NCBI GenBank assembly: GCA_000806115.1
Contig: JWKQ01000002.1
Coordinates: forward strand, 178,497-242,496
Length of the DNA: 64,000 nt
From: an archaeon GW2011_AR5
GTDB lineage: Archaea; Aenigmatarchaeota; Aenigmatarchaeia; GW2011-AR5
Reading direction: 5' to 3'
The notes under the pieces were generated by a model that did not search any database, was not told the DNA's origin, and worked only from the letters and a program-made list of their open reading frames with translations. Below are positions 24,507-32,392 of this stretch, in pieces. The position numbers and the translations under genes are program-made. Each line of letters starts with the position of its first letter. Position 1 is the first letter of the stretch.

Positions 24507-25157
24507 ATGAAAATAGTGGTTAAAATCGGCGGGTCGGTTTCAATCGGCGAAACCGGGCCGAAATTTGCCTATTTTTCACGCCTCATGCCTGTCCTGAAAG
24601 AGCTGGGGAAGAAAAACCAGCTGATTGTGGTTATAGGCGGCGGAGGACTCACAAGGAGTTATGGAAAATCAATAGAGAAATTCCCCCTGAAAAACAGGGA
24701 AAAGGAAGGAATCTTCATCCAGCTCCTGAAGGCGAACGTGCTGTTCGTGTCTTCGCTGCTCGGAATGAAGCCTATTTTCTCCCTCGAAGAAGTCATGCCA
24801 AATACAAGCGGCGTCATAGGCGGTATTGCGCCGGGAAGGAGCACGGACGCCAACGGCGCAATAGCTGCGAAGCGGATTCATGCCGACTTGTACATCAAGC
24901 TCACCAATGTGGACGGCGTATATGACAGGGACCCGAAGAAATTTCACGGCGCAAGGAGGCTTGACAGGCTGAAATATGAAGACATGAAGAAACTGGCGGT
25001 AAAAGGCAAGCCAAACAGCTACGGCGTGCTGGACAGGATGGCTGTGGAAACGCTTGCCTCGTCAGGCATCAGGACTGTTATAATAAATGGCAAAACACCC
25101 CGCGACGTGCTAAAGGTAATCAGGGGCGGGAAAATCGGCACGATAATAGAGAACTAG
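24507..25157 (+). CDS. pyrH: Uridylate kinase, archaeal type
   Basis: Phosphorylates UMP to UDP. The 216 aa amino-acid-kinase fold shows MKIVVKIGGSVS, VVIGGGGLTRSYG, GGIAPGRSTDANGAIAA and KLTNVDGVYDRDPKK, the order and size of archaeal UMP kinase. Isopentenyl phosphate kinase was considered because of the mevalonate genes downstream, but its longer sequence and His motif are absent. Confidence 0.88.
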   Translation: MKIVVKIGGSVSIGETGPKFAYFSRLMPVLKELGKKNQLIVVIGGGGLTRSYGKSIEKFPLKNREKEGIFIQLLKANVLFVSSLLGMKPIFSLEEVMPNTSGVIGGIAPGRSTDANGAIAAKRIHADLYIKLTNVDGVYDRDPKKFHGARRLDRLKYEDMKKLAVKGKPNSYGVLDRMAVETLASSGIRTVIINGKTPRDVLKVIRGGKIGTIIEN

Positions 25158-25166
25158 AATAGAGAA

Positions 25167-25265
25167 CTAGAACTGGAATGCGAAGATGCCAAGCCAGATC
25201 ATCGCCGCGGCGAAGCCGACGACGATTATGGAGGCAGCAAACTTCTCCTCTTTCGTAAGATTCAT
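25167..25265 (-). CDS. 32-aa single-span membrane protein
   Basis: ATG at 25265 encodes MNLTKEEKF then a hydrophobic helix (AASIIVVGFAAAMIWLGIFA) and a short end. The charge pattern predicts one membrane span with an inside N-terminus. It lies between pyrH and tRNA-Val. Its frame composition looks coding; no family known. Confidence 0.45.
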   Translation of the reverse strand: MNLTKEEKFAASIIVVGFAAAMIWLGIFAFQF

Positions 25266-25317
25266 GGTAATAAATCGATTTCTTGTATCTTAAAGTTTTC
25301 TGATTAAGCAAAATTAT

Positions 25318-25554
25318 GGGCTTGTAGTCTAGTACAGATCCCTTTTCGCGAAAAGGTCTCTGTATGCCCCAAAAGGCATATAGTGCTTGCGCAGATATTA
25401 AGGAATCTGTGGAAACTGGTATCTGCAAAGATCGGAGATCTTTGAGGTCCCGGTCTGCTAACGCAGACACGAGATGACGTTACCTTCACACGGTAAAGGC
25501 CGGCGGTTCGAAAGCTGTATTCTCTGGAAGCAGCCGATTGTCCGCCCGAGCCCA
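25318..25554 (+). tRNA. tRNA-Val(CAC) with giant D-loop insertion and T-loop intron
   Basis: Acceptor GGGCTTG/CGAGCCC, anticodon arm TTACC-TTCACAC-GGTAA (CAC at 25487-25489), variable loop AGGCC, T stem GGCGG/CCGCC. A 28-nt intron at 25513-25540 splits the T loop at 59/60; removal restores TTCGAAT. Between the D-stem arms (GTC at 25327, GAC ending at 25478) lie ~135 extra bases with at least four hairpins, among them CCTTTTCGCGAAAAGG, GCAGATA/TATCTGC, AAAGATC/GATCTTT and GTCTGC/GCAGAC. This is probably more than one intron. Confidence 0.85.
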
Positions 25555-25555
25555 T

Positions 25556-25978
25556 TTATTTTTTCTCAATAACGTGCTCTGTGAACTTGTCGCCGTTCCA
25601 GAGATGCTTGGCGGTGTGGTAGCTCCAACCCTTTCCAAGCAGGAACTCCACTTTGAATCTCATGAACGTAGCGTCAAGTTTTTCCGCGTCAACCTGCCCC
25701 TTGAGGTTGGGAAAGGGGTCCGTAAGGAACCTGTAGACTATCTTGGAGTCGGTAGCTTCAAGCTCGACTTTCAGTCCCACTGCCTCATCCCGCGCCTGCA
25801 CGGCGCGCGCAAAGCTGTGTGCATCCCCTTTTTTGAATCCCGAGAACGTGTAGGACTTGCCAAGGGTGCGTTCCATCACGCGCTGCATCATTTCCAGCGC
25901 AAAGCGTTCTCCTTTCTCTTCTTTCAGAACCAGAAAATATACTTCATGCAGTCCAAAAAACGGCGCATTGTACTCCAT
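25556..25978 (-). CDS. Unknown protein (140 aa)
   Basis: A soluble alpha/beta protein: MEYNAPFFGLHEVYFLVLKE, then a helix-rich region and FRFKVEFLLGKGWSYHTAKH-like C-terminal part with two His. The general form recalls small-molecule-binding V4R-like domains but I cannot support that. It is divergent from the mevalonate operon and starts 50 bases away, so it shares the promoter region. Confidence 0.65.
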   Translation of the reverse strand: MEYNAPFFGLHEVYFLVLKEEKGERFALEMMQRVMERTLGKSYTFSGFKKGDAHSFARAVQARDEAVGLKVELEATDSKIVYRFLTDPFPNLKGQVDAEKLDATFMRFKVEFLLGKGWSYHTAKHLWNGDKFTEHVIEKK

Positions 25979-26028
25979 GCTCCAACTATTTGTAAAATCC
26001 TTAAAAAGACTCGATATAGTTTAAACCT

Positions 26029-27015
26029 ATGAAAGCCACGGCAACCGCCAATGCAAACATAGCTCTCGTAAAGTACTGGGGAAAGCGTAGCAGCGACCGG
26101 ATACTTCCGCAGAACGGCAGCATTTCCATGACGTGCGATGGAATGGCAACGAAAACCACCGTCGAGTTCTCGGAGCAGCCCGAACATACGGTGATGATAA
26201 ATGACGAGGAGTTCAAGAAGGACGAGAAAGACATTCACGGGCACATCGACAGGATATGCAGGATGGCCGGCATCCGAAAACATGCAAAGGTTGTTTCTGA
26301 GTCCAATTTCCCGGTGGCGGCCGGACTGGCGAGCAGCGCCAGCGGATTTGCCGCGCTGACTGTTGCCACATGCGCGGCGGCAGGGCTGAAGCTTTCTCCG
26401 AGGGAACTTTCAATTCTTACGCGCCAGGGCTCGGGCTCGGCCTGCCGCTCGATCTTCGGAGGATTTGTCGAATGGCATCGCGGGCAGCGGGACGATGGAA
26501 GCGACAGCTATGCCGAGGAGATAAAGGACAAGAACCACTGGCCTGAGTTCAGGATGATCGCCACTATAGTAGAATCAAAAAAGAAACCGGTGAGCAGCCG
26601 CGGCGGCATGGCTCAGACAGTCGCAACCTGCCCCTATTACAAGGACTGGCTTGCCACAGTGGACGAGGACCTGAAAAATATGAAAGAAGCTATTGAAGAG
26701 CGCGATTTTGAGAAAGTTGGCGGCATAGCCGAATTCAACGCGCTGAAGATGCACGCCACGATGATAACCACGAAACCGTCAATAATATACTGGATTCCTG
26801 CGACAATGGAAATCATACATGCGGTCCGCCAGATGAGAGAGGAAGAAATACAAGCTTACTTCACGATGGACGCGGGGCCGAACGTGAAGGTGCTCTGCCA
26901 AGAGCGGGATGTTAAGGAAATAAGCATGCAGCTGGCGGAGCTGGAAGGCGTCGCGAACACGATACTGTGCAAGCCGGGCGATGGCGCTAAAATAGTTAGC
27001 GAGCACTTATTCTAA
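26029..27015 (+). CDS. mvaD: Diphosphomevalonate decarboxylase
   Basis: Makes isopentenyl diphosphate from mevalonate diphosphate. The 328 aa GHMP enzyme has ANANIALVKYWGKR, PQNGSISMTC, FPVAAGLASSASGFAALTV (ATP loop), GSGSACRSIFGGFVEW and the catalytic Asp region FTMDAGPNVKVL. It is first in a tight five-gene isoprenoid operon. Most archaea lack this enzyme. Confidence 0.95.
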   Translation: MKATATANANIALVKYWGKRSSDRILPQNGSISMTCDGMATKTTVEFSEQPEHTVMINDEEFKKDEKDIHGHIDRICRMAGIRKHAKVVSESNFPVAAGLASSASGFAALTVATCAAAGLKLSPRELSILTRQGSGSACRSIFGGFVEWHRGQRDDGSDSYAEEIKDKNHWPEFRMIATIVESKKKPVSSRGGMAQTVATCPYYKDWLATVDEDLKNMKEAIEERDFEKVGGIAEFNALKMHATMITTKPSIIYWIPATMEIIHAVRQMREEEIQAYFTMDAGPNVKVLCQERDVKEISMQLAELEGVANTILCKPGDGAKIVSEHLF

Positions 27016-27017
27016 GC

Positions 27018-27653
27018 ATGATATATGCCTCCGATTTCGCCGGGGTTATTGCAGACAGCGGATATGGAAGAAAGCTTGGGATAATAATTATGGACAAGAA
27101 AAATGTAAAGCTTCTTCTGTCAAAGAGCGTTGAGTATTTCGAGGTAATAGACAAATCAAACAAGGTTATAGGAAAAGCTCCGAGAGACGAGTGCCACAGG
27201 AAAGGGCTGCTGCACCGTGCTGTCCATATAATGATACTGAACAGGAAGGGCGAATTTCTCCTGCAGAAGCGAAGCAAAAAGAAGGATCTCTATTCGGGAT
27301 GGTGGACGTCTTCGGCGAGCGGACACGTGGCCAGCGGAGATGACTATGACGAAACGGCGGCAAGGGAACTGGAAGAGGAGCTCGGGGTAAAAGCAAAACT
27401 CAAGCCCATGTTCGTAGTTGTAAAGAACTACAAGGGAGAAGGCAAACACGACCGCGAGCGCATCAAGTTCTACATAGGCAGCCATGACGGGCCGTTCGGG
27501 ATTAACAGGGAAGAAGTGGACAAGGTAAGATTTTTCACGCCAAAAAAGATAAATGAGATGATGAAAAAGGAGAAGTTCACGCCGGGGACGGTTTCTGTGC
27601 TGAAAGAGCTCCGGAAGCATCCTGAACTCTTAAAAAGACTGAGTCTATCCTAA
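27018..27653 (+). CDS. NUDIX hydrolase of the isoprenoid operon
   Basis: The first ATG gives 211 aa, while the conserved part starts near the ATG at 27090 (MDKKNVKLLL). NUDIX box region: TSSASGHVASGDDYDETAAR then ELEEELG. CHRKGLLHRAVHIMILN matches YfcD-like and IDI-like NUDIX proteins. The active-site Cys and CxHP signature of type I isomerase are not present, so a hydrolase for a phosphorylated intermediate is more likely. It sits 2 bases after mvaD. Confidence 0.8.
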   Translation: MIYASDFAGVIADSGYGRKLGIIIMDKKNVKLLLSKSVEYFEVIDKSNKVIGKAPRDECHRKGLLHRAVHIMILNRKGEFLLQKRSKKKDLYSGWWTSSASGHVASGDDYDETAARELEEELGVKAKLKPMFVVVKNYKGEGKHDRERIKFYIGSHDGPFGINREEVDKVRFFTPKKINEMMKKEKFTPGTVSVLKELRKHPELLKRLSLS

Positions 27654-27657
27654 TTAC

Positions 27658-28680
27658 ATGGCCATTGCATCGGCGCCGGGAAAAGTGCATTTGATAGGCG
27701 AGCACGCAGTGGTTTATGGAGAACCGGCGATAATTGCGTCTATAGGACTAAGAACAAAAGCAAAGGCAGAAAAATCGGGCAAAATTCGTTACAAGGATGA
27801 CAGATGGAATCATAATGATTCTTTTTCTATCGATGACGTGAAGTCCACTTCCATTGAAGTTCTGAATTTGTGGAAAAAATGTGCAGAGAACAAAAACTTC
27901 TTGCCTCTTTTCGAGAACATCAAGGCGAATAATTATGAAAATTACAAGAAAGCTGTGGCCGGTATTGCCGTTGAAAATCTTGGAATAGAAGGCGGAATAT
28001 CCATAGAAATGGAGTCGGACGTTCCTTCCGGTGCAGGCGTTGGATCGTCGTCTTCCCTCGAGGCGGCGGTGATACAGGCAATGGCGGCAGAATACGGGAA
28101 AAAAATCTCTATCGAAGAGATTAATTCAATAACGTTCCGGATGGAGGAGATCATCCATGGCACGCCGAGCGGCGGAGATAATTCCGCATGCTGCTTCGGG
28201 CGCGTTATCTGGTTCCAGAAGGGCACTCCAAATATAATCAAGCCTCTTTCATTGCCGCATAAGCTGGAGAATTTTGTCCTTGTTTACACGAAGCCTCCTG
28301 AGAAGAACACGGGAGAACTGGTTCAACTGGTAAGAAATCTTGGCGAGTCATTCAGGGGCCCGCGTGTTCAGGAACTTGGGAAGATGACGCATCAGATGCT
28401 TGAAGCGCTAAAAAAGAAGGACATCAAGACAATCCAGAATCTGATAAACAAAACCCAGAAGAATTTGAAGGAGCTGGGTGTTTCCGTCCCTGAAATAGAC
28501 GAGATTGCCTCAGCCGTCGTCGATATCGGAGGCGCGGCGAAGCTCTGCGGGGCGGGTGGCGGCGGAATGATGCTTTGTCACCACAGTGACAAGGAAAAGC
28601 TGGTTGATACGATTAAATCTCTTGGATACGAACCGATAGAAACAGAGCTTGCTGTTGAAGGTGTCAAAATTGAAAAATAG
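27658..28680 (+). CDS. mvk: Mevalonate kinase
   Basis: ATP-dependent phosphorylation of mevalonate. The 340 aa GHMP kinase has APGKVHLIGEHAVVYGEPAI, DVPSGAGVGSSSSLEAAVI, the catalytic-base region GTPSGGDNSACCFG and the C-terminal GGAAKLCGAGGGGMML. It overlaps the start of the phosphomevalonate kinase gene by 11 bases. Confidence 0.95.
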   Translation: MAIASAPGKVHLIGEHAVVYGEPAIIASIGLRTKAKAEKSGKIRYKDDRWNHNDSFSIDDVKSTSIEVLNLWKKCAENKNFLPLFENIKANNYENYKKAVAGIAVENLGIEGGISIEMESDVPSGAGVGSSSSLEAAVIQAMAAEYGKKISIEEINSITFRMEEIIHGTPSGGDNSACCFGRVIWFQKGTPNIIKPLSLPHKLENFVLVYTKPPEKNTGELVQLVRNLGESFRGPRVQELGKMTHQMLEALKKKDIKTIQNLINKTQKNLKELGVSVPEIDEIASAVVDIGGAAKLCGAGGGGMMLCHHSDKEKLVDTIKSLGYEPIETELAVEGVKIEK

Positions 28681-29782
28681 TTATAGCGCCCCGGGAAAAC
28701 TCTTCATAAGCGGCGAATGGGCAATTCTTGAAGTCGGTAATTTCGGCTTGGTTGCGGCGGTGAACAATCGTGTCCGCGTTTCTATTGAGCCTGCAGGGCA
28801 TACAAGCGTGACTGCCGCGGAATTTGGCATACAGGACGCCAAAGCCCATTATGAAAGCGGCAAAATTTCCTTCCCGGACATCGATGACAGGCAGAAAGAC
28901 ACTCTGAAGCTCCTGGGCGAGGCGCTTTCTGTTTCACTGAGATATCTTGAAGAGAACGGAACAGCTGCAAAACATTTTCACTTGTCAACAAGCAGCAAGG
29001 ACACGCAGTTCGAGGTTAACGGGGAGCTGAAGAAGGTCGGATTCGGCTCTTCCGCAGCCGTGGTTGTGGCTACTGTCGCCGCGGTCCTTGATTTTCACGG
29101 ATATGCCGCAACAAAAGACGAGATTTACAAGCTCTCCACCATCGCACATTATTATGCGCAAGGCAAGGTAGGCTCTGCATTTGATGTTGCCGCGTCCACT
29201 TACGGAGGTTTGTTTGTCTACAGCCGTTTTGACCCGCAATGGCTGACAAAAAATGTCGAGGCTGGCGGATCTTTGAAAAACATCGTGAATCAGGAATGGC
29301 CGAGTCTTGTAATCGAGGAGATGGACGTGCCCAATAATTTTGAGCTGCTTGTAGGCTGGACAGGCGAGTCTGCATCCACCAGCGCCGCGATAAAGCAGAT
29401 GAACGAGTTCAAAGCAAGGAACAGTGAAGAATATTTCAGGCTTTACAATAACATCGCTTCCGTAGCAGGGCGCGCGATTGAAAAATTCAAATCCGGGAAC
29501 AATGACGATTTTCTTGAATGCCTGAAGGAAAATGAAAAAGCCTTGAGAGAACTCGGCGAAGCCAGCGGCGTGAATATTGAAACGCCCGAACTTTGGAAGC
29601 TTTCTGAAATCGCTGCTGACTACGGCGCCGCGGGAAAGTTGAGCGGCGCGGGCGGCGGAGATTGTGGAATTGCCGTTTGTTTCGACGATGTCACCGCAAA
29701 TAACATAATGGCGGCATGGCAGGACGAAGGACTGGTGCCGCTGGACGTTACAATAGACAGGCATGGCGTAAGGAAGGATTAA
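28670..29782 (+). CDS. Phosphomevalonate kinase (ERG8/MvaK2 type)
   Basis: Converts mevalonate 5-phosphate to the diphosphate. The likely start is TTG 28670 (KNSYSAPGKLF), with GGTG eight bases upstream; no ATG exists in this frame. GHMP motifs: SAPGKLFISGEWAILE, KKVGFGSSAAVVVATVAA, GSAFDVAASTYGGLFVY and AAGKLSGAGGGDCGIAV. With MVK, mvaD and IDI this completes the classical lower pathway, unusual for archaea. Confidence 0.92.
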   Translation: MKNSYSAPGKLFISGEWAILEVGNFGLVAAVNNRVRVSIEPAGHTSVTAAEFGIQDAKAHYESGKISFPDIDDRQKDTLKLLGEALSVSLRYLEENGTAAKHFHLSTSSKDTQFEVNGELKKVGFGSSAAVVVATVAAVLDFHGYAATKDEIYKLSTIAHYYAQGKVGSAFDVAASTYGGLFVYSRFDPQWLTKNVEAGGSLKNIVNQEWPSLVIEEMDVPNNFELLVGWTGESASTSAAIKQMNEFKARNSEEYFRLYNNIASVAGRAIEKFKSGNNDDFLECLKENEKALRELGEASGVNIETPELWKLSEIAADYGAAGKLSGAGGGDCGIAVCFDDVTANNIMAAWQDEGLVPLDVTIDRHGVRKD

Positions 29783-29806
29783 ATTCATTTCTTTCTAAGT
29801 TCTGGC

Positions 29807-30325
29807 ATGGAAGAAGTTATTCTTGTAGACAGCGAAGACAACGAGCTCGGCTTGAAGGAAAAGATGGAAACGCACCGCAACCCCGTGCCGCTTCATCGCG
29901 CGTTCTCTGTTTTTATACTGAATGACAAGGACCAGCTTCTTATCACCAAACGCAACGGCAGCAAAAAAACATGGCCCGGGTTCTGGTCCAACTCGTGCTG
30001 CAGCCACCCAAGGAACGGGGAGCCGGCGGAACTCGCCGGACAGCGCCGCCTGGAAGAAGAGCTTGGGTTTACCTGCGAACTAACTTTCCTTTTCAAGTTT
30101 GAATATTCCGCGGTTTTTGACAGGGACTGGGGGGAGAACGAGCTCGATCACGTGCTTGTCGGGTATTACAGCGGCGACGTCAAGCCAAATGAGGAAGAAG
30201 TTGAAGAAATCAAGTGGATAGACCTCGACGAGCTAAGAAATGACATGGAGAAGAATCCTGGCAAATACACACCTTGGTTCAAATTATGTTTCCGCCGGTT
30301 TTTATATCATATAGGCAAAACATAG
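29807..30325 (+). CDS. idi: Isopentenyl-diphosphate isomerase, type I
   Basis: Interconverts IPP and DMAPP. The 172 aa NUDIX-fold enzyme has LHRAFSVFILNDKDQLLITK, GFWSNSCCSHPRNGE (active-site Cys and metal His), QRRLEEELGF and the Glu/Tyr region DHVLVGYYSG. Archaea more often have the unrelated type II enzyme. It is last in the operon. Confidence 0.94.
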   Translation: MEEVILVDSEDNELGLKEKMETHRNPVPLHRAFSVFILNDKDQLLITKRNGSKKTWPGFWSNSCCSHPRNGEPAELAGQRRLEEELGFTCELTFLFKFEYSAVFDRDWGENELDHVLVGYYSGDVKPNEEEVEEIKWIDLDELRNDMEKNPGKYTPWFKLCFRRFLYHIGKT

Positions 30326-30332
30326 AATAAAA

Positions 30333-30521
30333 TTAATTTGGTCTTTTCATTACGCGCGTCAGGTAGCCTACAACCCTGTTTCTCATTCTCTTATTCTGAA
30401 TGAGGCCAAGCTCTTTTACAGCATCCTTATTCTTTTCGAAATCCGCCGAAAACTTGTCCTTGTAAGCCTCTTTAAGCTGGAAAGACGCTTTTTTGATGTC
30501 CTTTGTTCTGACATTTCCCAT
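30333..30521 (-). CDS. rps17e: Ribosomal protein S17e
   Basis: The 62 aa match the archaeal S17e pattern: MGNVRTKDIKKASFQL, FSADFEKNKDAV and NRVVGYLTRVMKR. It has a GAGTGATTAC ribosome site just before the ATG. It converges with the isoprenoid operon and is divergent from nop5. Confidence 0.93.
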   Translation of the reverse strand: MGNVRTKDIKKASFQLKEAYKDKFSADFEKNKDAVKELGLIQNKRMRNRVVGYLTRVMKRPN

Positions 30522-30598
30522 TTGTAATCACTCTCAAAATATGACTAAGGTTTCTTTCTTGGCAACCCTTTAATACGTTCTTGTAGCCACTTTAATCT

Positions 30599-31564
30599 AT
30601 GAAAGCGCTTGTAGCAAGAAGCCCGGCGGGGTTTTTTGCCTTTTCCGAGAACGGAGAGCTTCTTTACTATAAGCTATGGAACCAGAAAACAGCCCTCGAG
30701 AAGTTCGCTTCCAGGGAATTGGACAGGGATTTCATTGCGGGGCTGTCAGGCTACACGCTGGAAGAGTCGCCCAAGGCATATGGTTTTCTGCGAAAAAACT
30801 TCCGCGAATATGCAAAGACGCTCGGTTTTGCCAAGGACGACGGCGAGCTGAACGAATTTCTCTCGGGTTTCTCCATTGGACTGTCAAAGAGGAATCTCAT
30901 GGGCACCATAGGCAGGGACCGCCTTGTCGTTCAGTCTGTACGTTCGCTGGACGACATCAGCCGCGCGGTTAACGTATTTCTTGAGAGACTCTACGAGTGG
31001 TTTTCGCTGCATTATCCCGAGATGAAAAATGCAAGCGTCAAGGACATAGTGCTCAAGCATGGCAGGAGGGACAACATTCCGGGCTTCAAGTCCAGCACAG
31101 GCGTGGACCTCGGCGAGGAGGACGAGAAAGCGGTGGCGGAGTTTGCCAAAGCCATAGACGGACTGGAAAAGGAGAAGAAGCTCCTTGAGAAATACGTATC
31201 TTCCGCAATGAAGGAAATCGCGCCCAACTTTGCCGCGCTCGTCGACCCGCTTCTAGGGGCGCGGATTGTCGCGGCGGCGGGCTCGCTTGAAAAACTGGCA
31301 AGGATGCCTGCTTCAACAATACAGCTTCTCGGCGCAGAAAAAGCCCTGTTTCGTCATCTTCATCAGAAGGGAAAAAGCCCAAAGTACGGCATAATTTACA
31401 ACTCGCCGCTGGTGCAGAACGCGGGCGAGCACAAGGGAAAAGTAGCAAGGATTTTATCTTCGAAGCTTATGCTGGCAGCGCGCATAGATTATTATTCCGG
31501 CAGGGACGAATCTGAAAAACTGAAACGCGAACTTGATGAGGAGATAAGGAAGGTAAAAATATGA
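30599..31564 (+). CDS. nop5: Nop5 (Nop56/58-like) C/D box sRNP protein
   Basis: Scaffold of the 2'-O-methylation complex. The 321 aa have an N-terminal fibrillarin-binding domain, a coiled coil (residues ~100-215) and the C-terminal NOP domain (GARIVAAAGSLEKLARMPAS; LLGAEKALFRHL; KYGIIYNSPLV). The stop overlaps the fibrillarin start by 4 bases, as is usual for this pair. Confidence 0.95.
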   Translation: MKALVARSPAGFFAFSENGELLYYKLWNQKTALEKFASRELDRDFIAGLSGYTLEESPKAYGFLRKNFREYAKTLGFAKDDGELNEFLSGFSIGLSKRNLMGTIGRDRLVVQSVRSLDDISRAVNVFLERLYEWFSLHYPEMKNASVKDIVLKHGRRDNIPGFKSSTGVDLGEEDEKAVAEFAKAIDGLEKEKKLLEKYVSSAMKEIAPNFAALVDPLLGARIVAAAGSLEKLARMPASTIQLLGAEKALFRHLHQKGKSPKYGIIYNSPLVQNAGEHKGKVARILSSKLMLAARIDYYSGRDESEKLKRELDEEIRKVKI

Positions 31565-32388
31565 AAGAAATATTTTCCGGCGTATTCAGGGACGGAAACA
31601 GGGTTTACACGGCTAATCTTAACCCCGGGAAGAGCGTCTACGGAGAAAAACTGCTGGATATAGTGAACCCAGAAAAGAAACACGACATGAATTCTGGGTT
31701 CACAGATAGTTCCCAAGGAAATAATACAAGAAAGAACGAAGTTCTTTCTGTACAGCAAGAATCGAAGATTCTTGCTCGTATCCATAATGTTTCCTTGGAG
31801 AACTATAAACAGGCAGACGCAAAACAAACAGACGCCGAAGGCGTCATGCAGCTCAGAGAATGGGATCCGAGAAGAAGCAAACTCGGCGCCGCTATAACAA
31901 ACGGCTTGAAGGAATTGCCTGTCAAGCCGGGAAGCGTAGTTCTTTACCTTGGAGCTTCGACAGGCACCACAATTTCTCACGTCAGCGATATTGTAGGAAA
32001 AGACGGTTTTGTTTATGGCATTGAGTTTGCAGAGAGAGTTCTGAGGAATCTTCTGGACCTGGCGAACCGAAGAAAGAACATAGCGTCGATGCTCGGCGAC
32101 GCAAGAAAGACGGAACAATACAGGTGGGTTGAGGAATGCGATGTTGTGTTCTGCGACATAGCAGATCCCCAGGAAACGGAGATAGCAATCCGCAACTGCG
32201 AGTTCCTGAAGAAGGGCGGATACCTGATGATAGCGATAAAATCCCAGAGCATAGACGTCACGAAGAAACCGAAAGACGTGTACGAACAGGAGAAAAACAA
32301 GCTGGAGAAGGCAGGCTTCAGGATTATACAGATGATTGACCTTGAGCCGCACGAAGAGAAGCATGCCATGATTGTTGCAAAGAAGTGA
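31561..32388 (+). CDS. flpA: Fibrillarin with in-frame repeat insertion
   Basis: S-adenosylmethionine 2'-O-methyltransferase of the C/D sRNP. The 275 aa compare with the usual ~225. The core is normal: YLGASTGTTISHVSDIVG (SAM site), VYGIEFAERVLRNLL, DVVFCDIADP and GYLMIAIKSQSID. Between VYGEKLLD and REWDPRRSKLGAA, normally nearly adjacent, lie ~65 extra residues encoded by the two-hairpin element (31659-31808) and the palindrome (31810-31855), all in frame. The N-terminal partner-binding part precedes the insertion. Confidence 0.95.
   Translation: MKEIFSGVFRDGNRVYTANLNPGKSVYGEKLLDIVNPEKKHDMNSGFTDSSQGNNTRKNEVLSVQQESKILARIHNVSLENYKQADAKQTDAEGVMQLREWDPRRSKLGAAITNGLKELPVKPGSVVLYLGASTGTTISHVSDIVGKDGFVYGIEFAERVLRNLLDLANRRKNIASMLGDARKTEQYRWVEECDVVFCDIADPQETEIAIRNCEFLKKGGYLMIAIKSQSIDVTKKPKDVYEQEKNKLEKAGFRIIQMIDLEPHEEKHAMIVAKK
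31659..31808 (+). repeat. Two-hairpin dispersed element, copy 8, inside fibrillarin
   Basis: Same element as 23733-23825: GTGAACCCAGAA/TTCTGGGTTCAC and CCCAAGGAAA/TTTCCTTGGAGAACTATAA. It carries a ~70-base addition in the second loop made of two hairpins, AGAAAGAACGAAGTTCTTTC and CAAGAATCGAAGATTCTTG. It contributes ~50 codons to fibrillarin without a stop. Confidence 0.88.
31810..31855 (+). repeat. Coding palindrome, copy in fibrillarin
   Basis: Core GACGCCGAAGGCGTC flanked by CAAAACAAACA and ATGCAGCTC; translated QTDAEGVMQL. The same core and reading frame occur in ileS (35521-35565) and the AMP phosphorylase gene (51631-51678). Confidence 0.8.
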
Positions 32389-32392
32389 TTTC

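Noticed and set aside
24507-25157. Isopentenyl phosphate kinase
   Set aside because: GRSTDA and NVDGVYDRDP motifs and the 216-aa length fit UMP kinase; the IPK-specific His region is missing.
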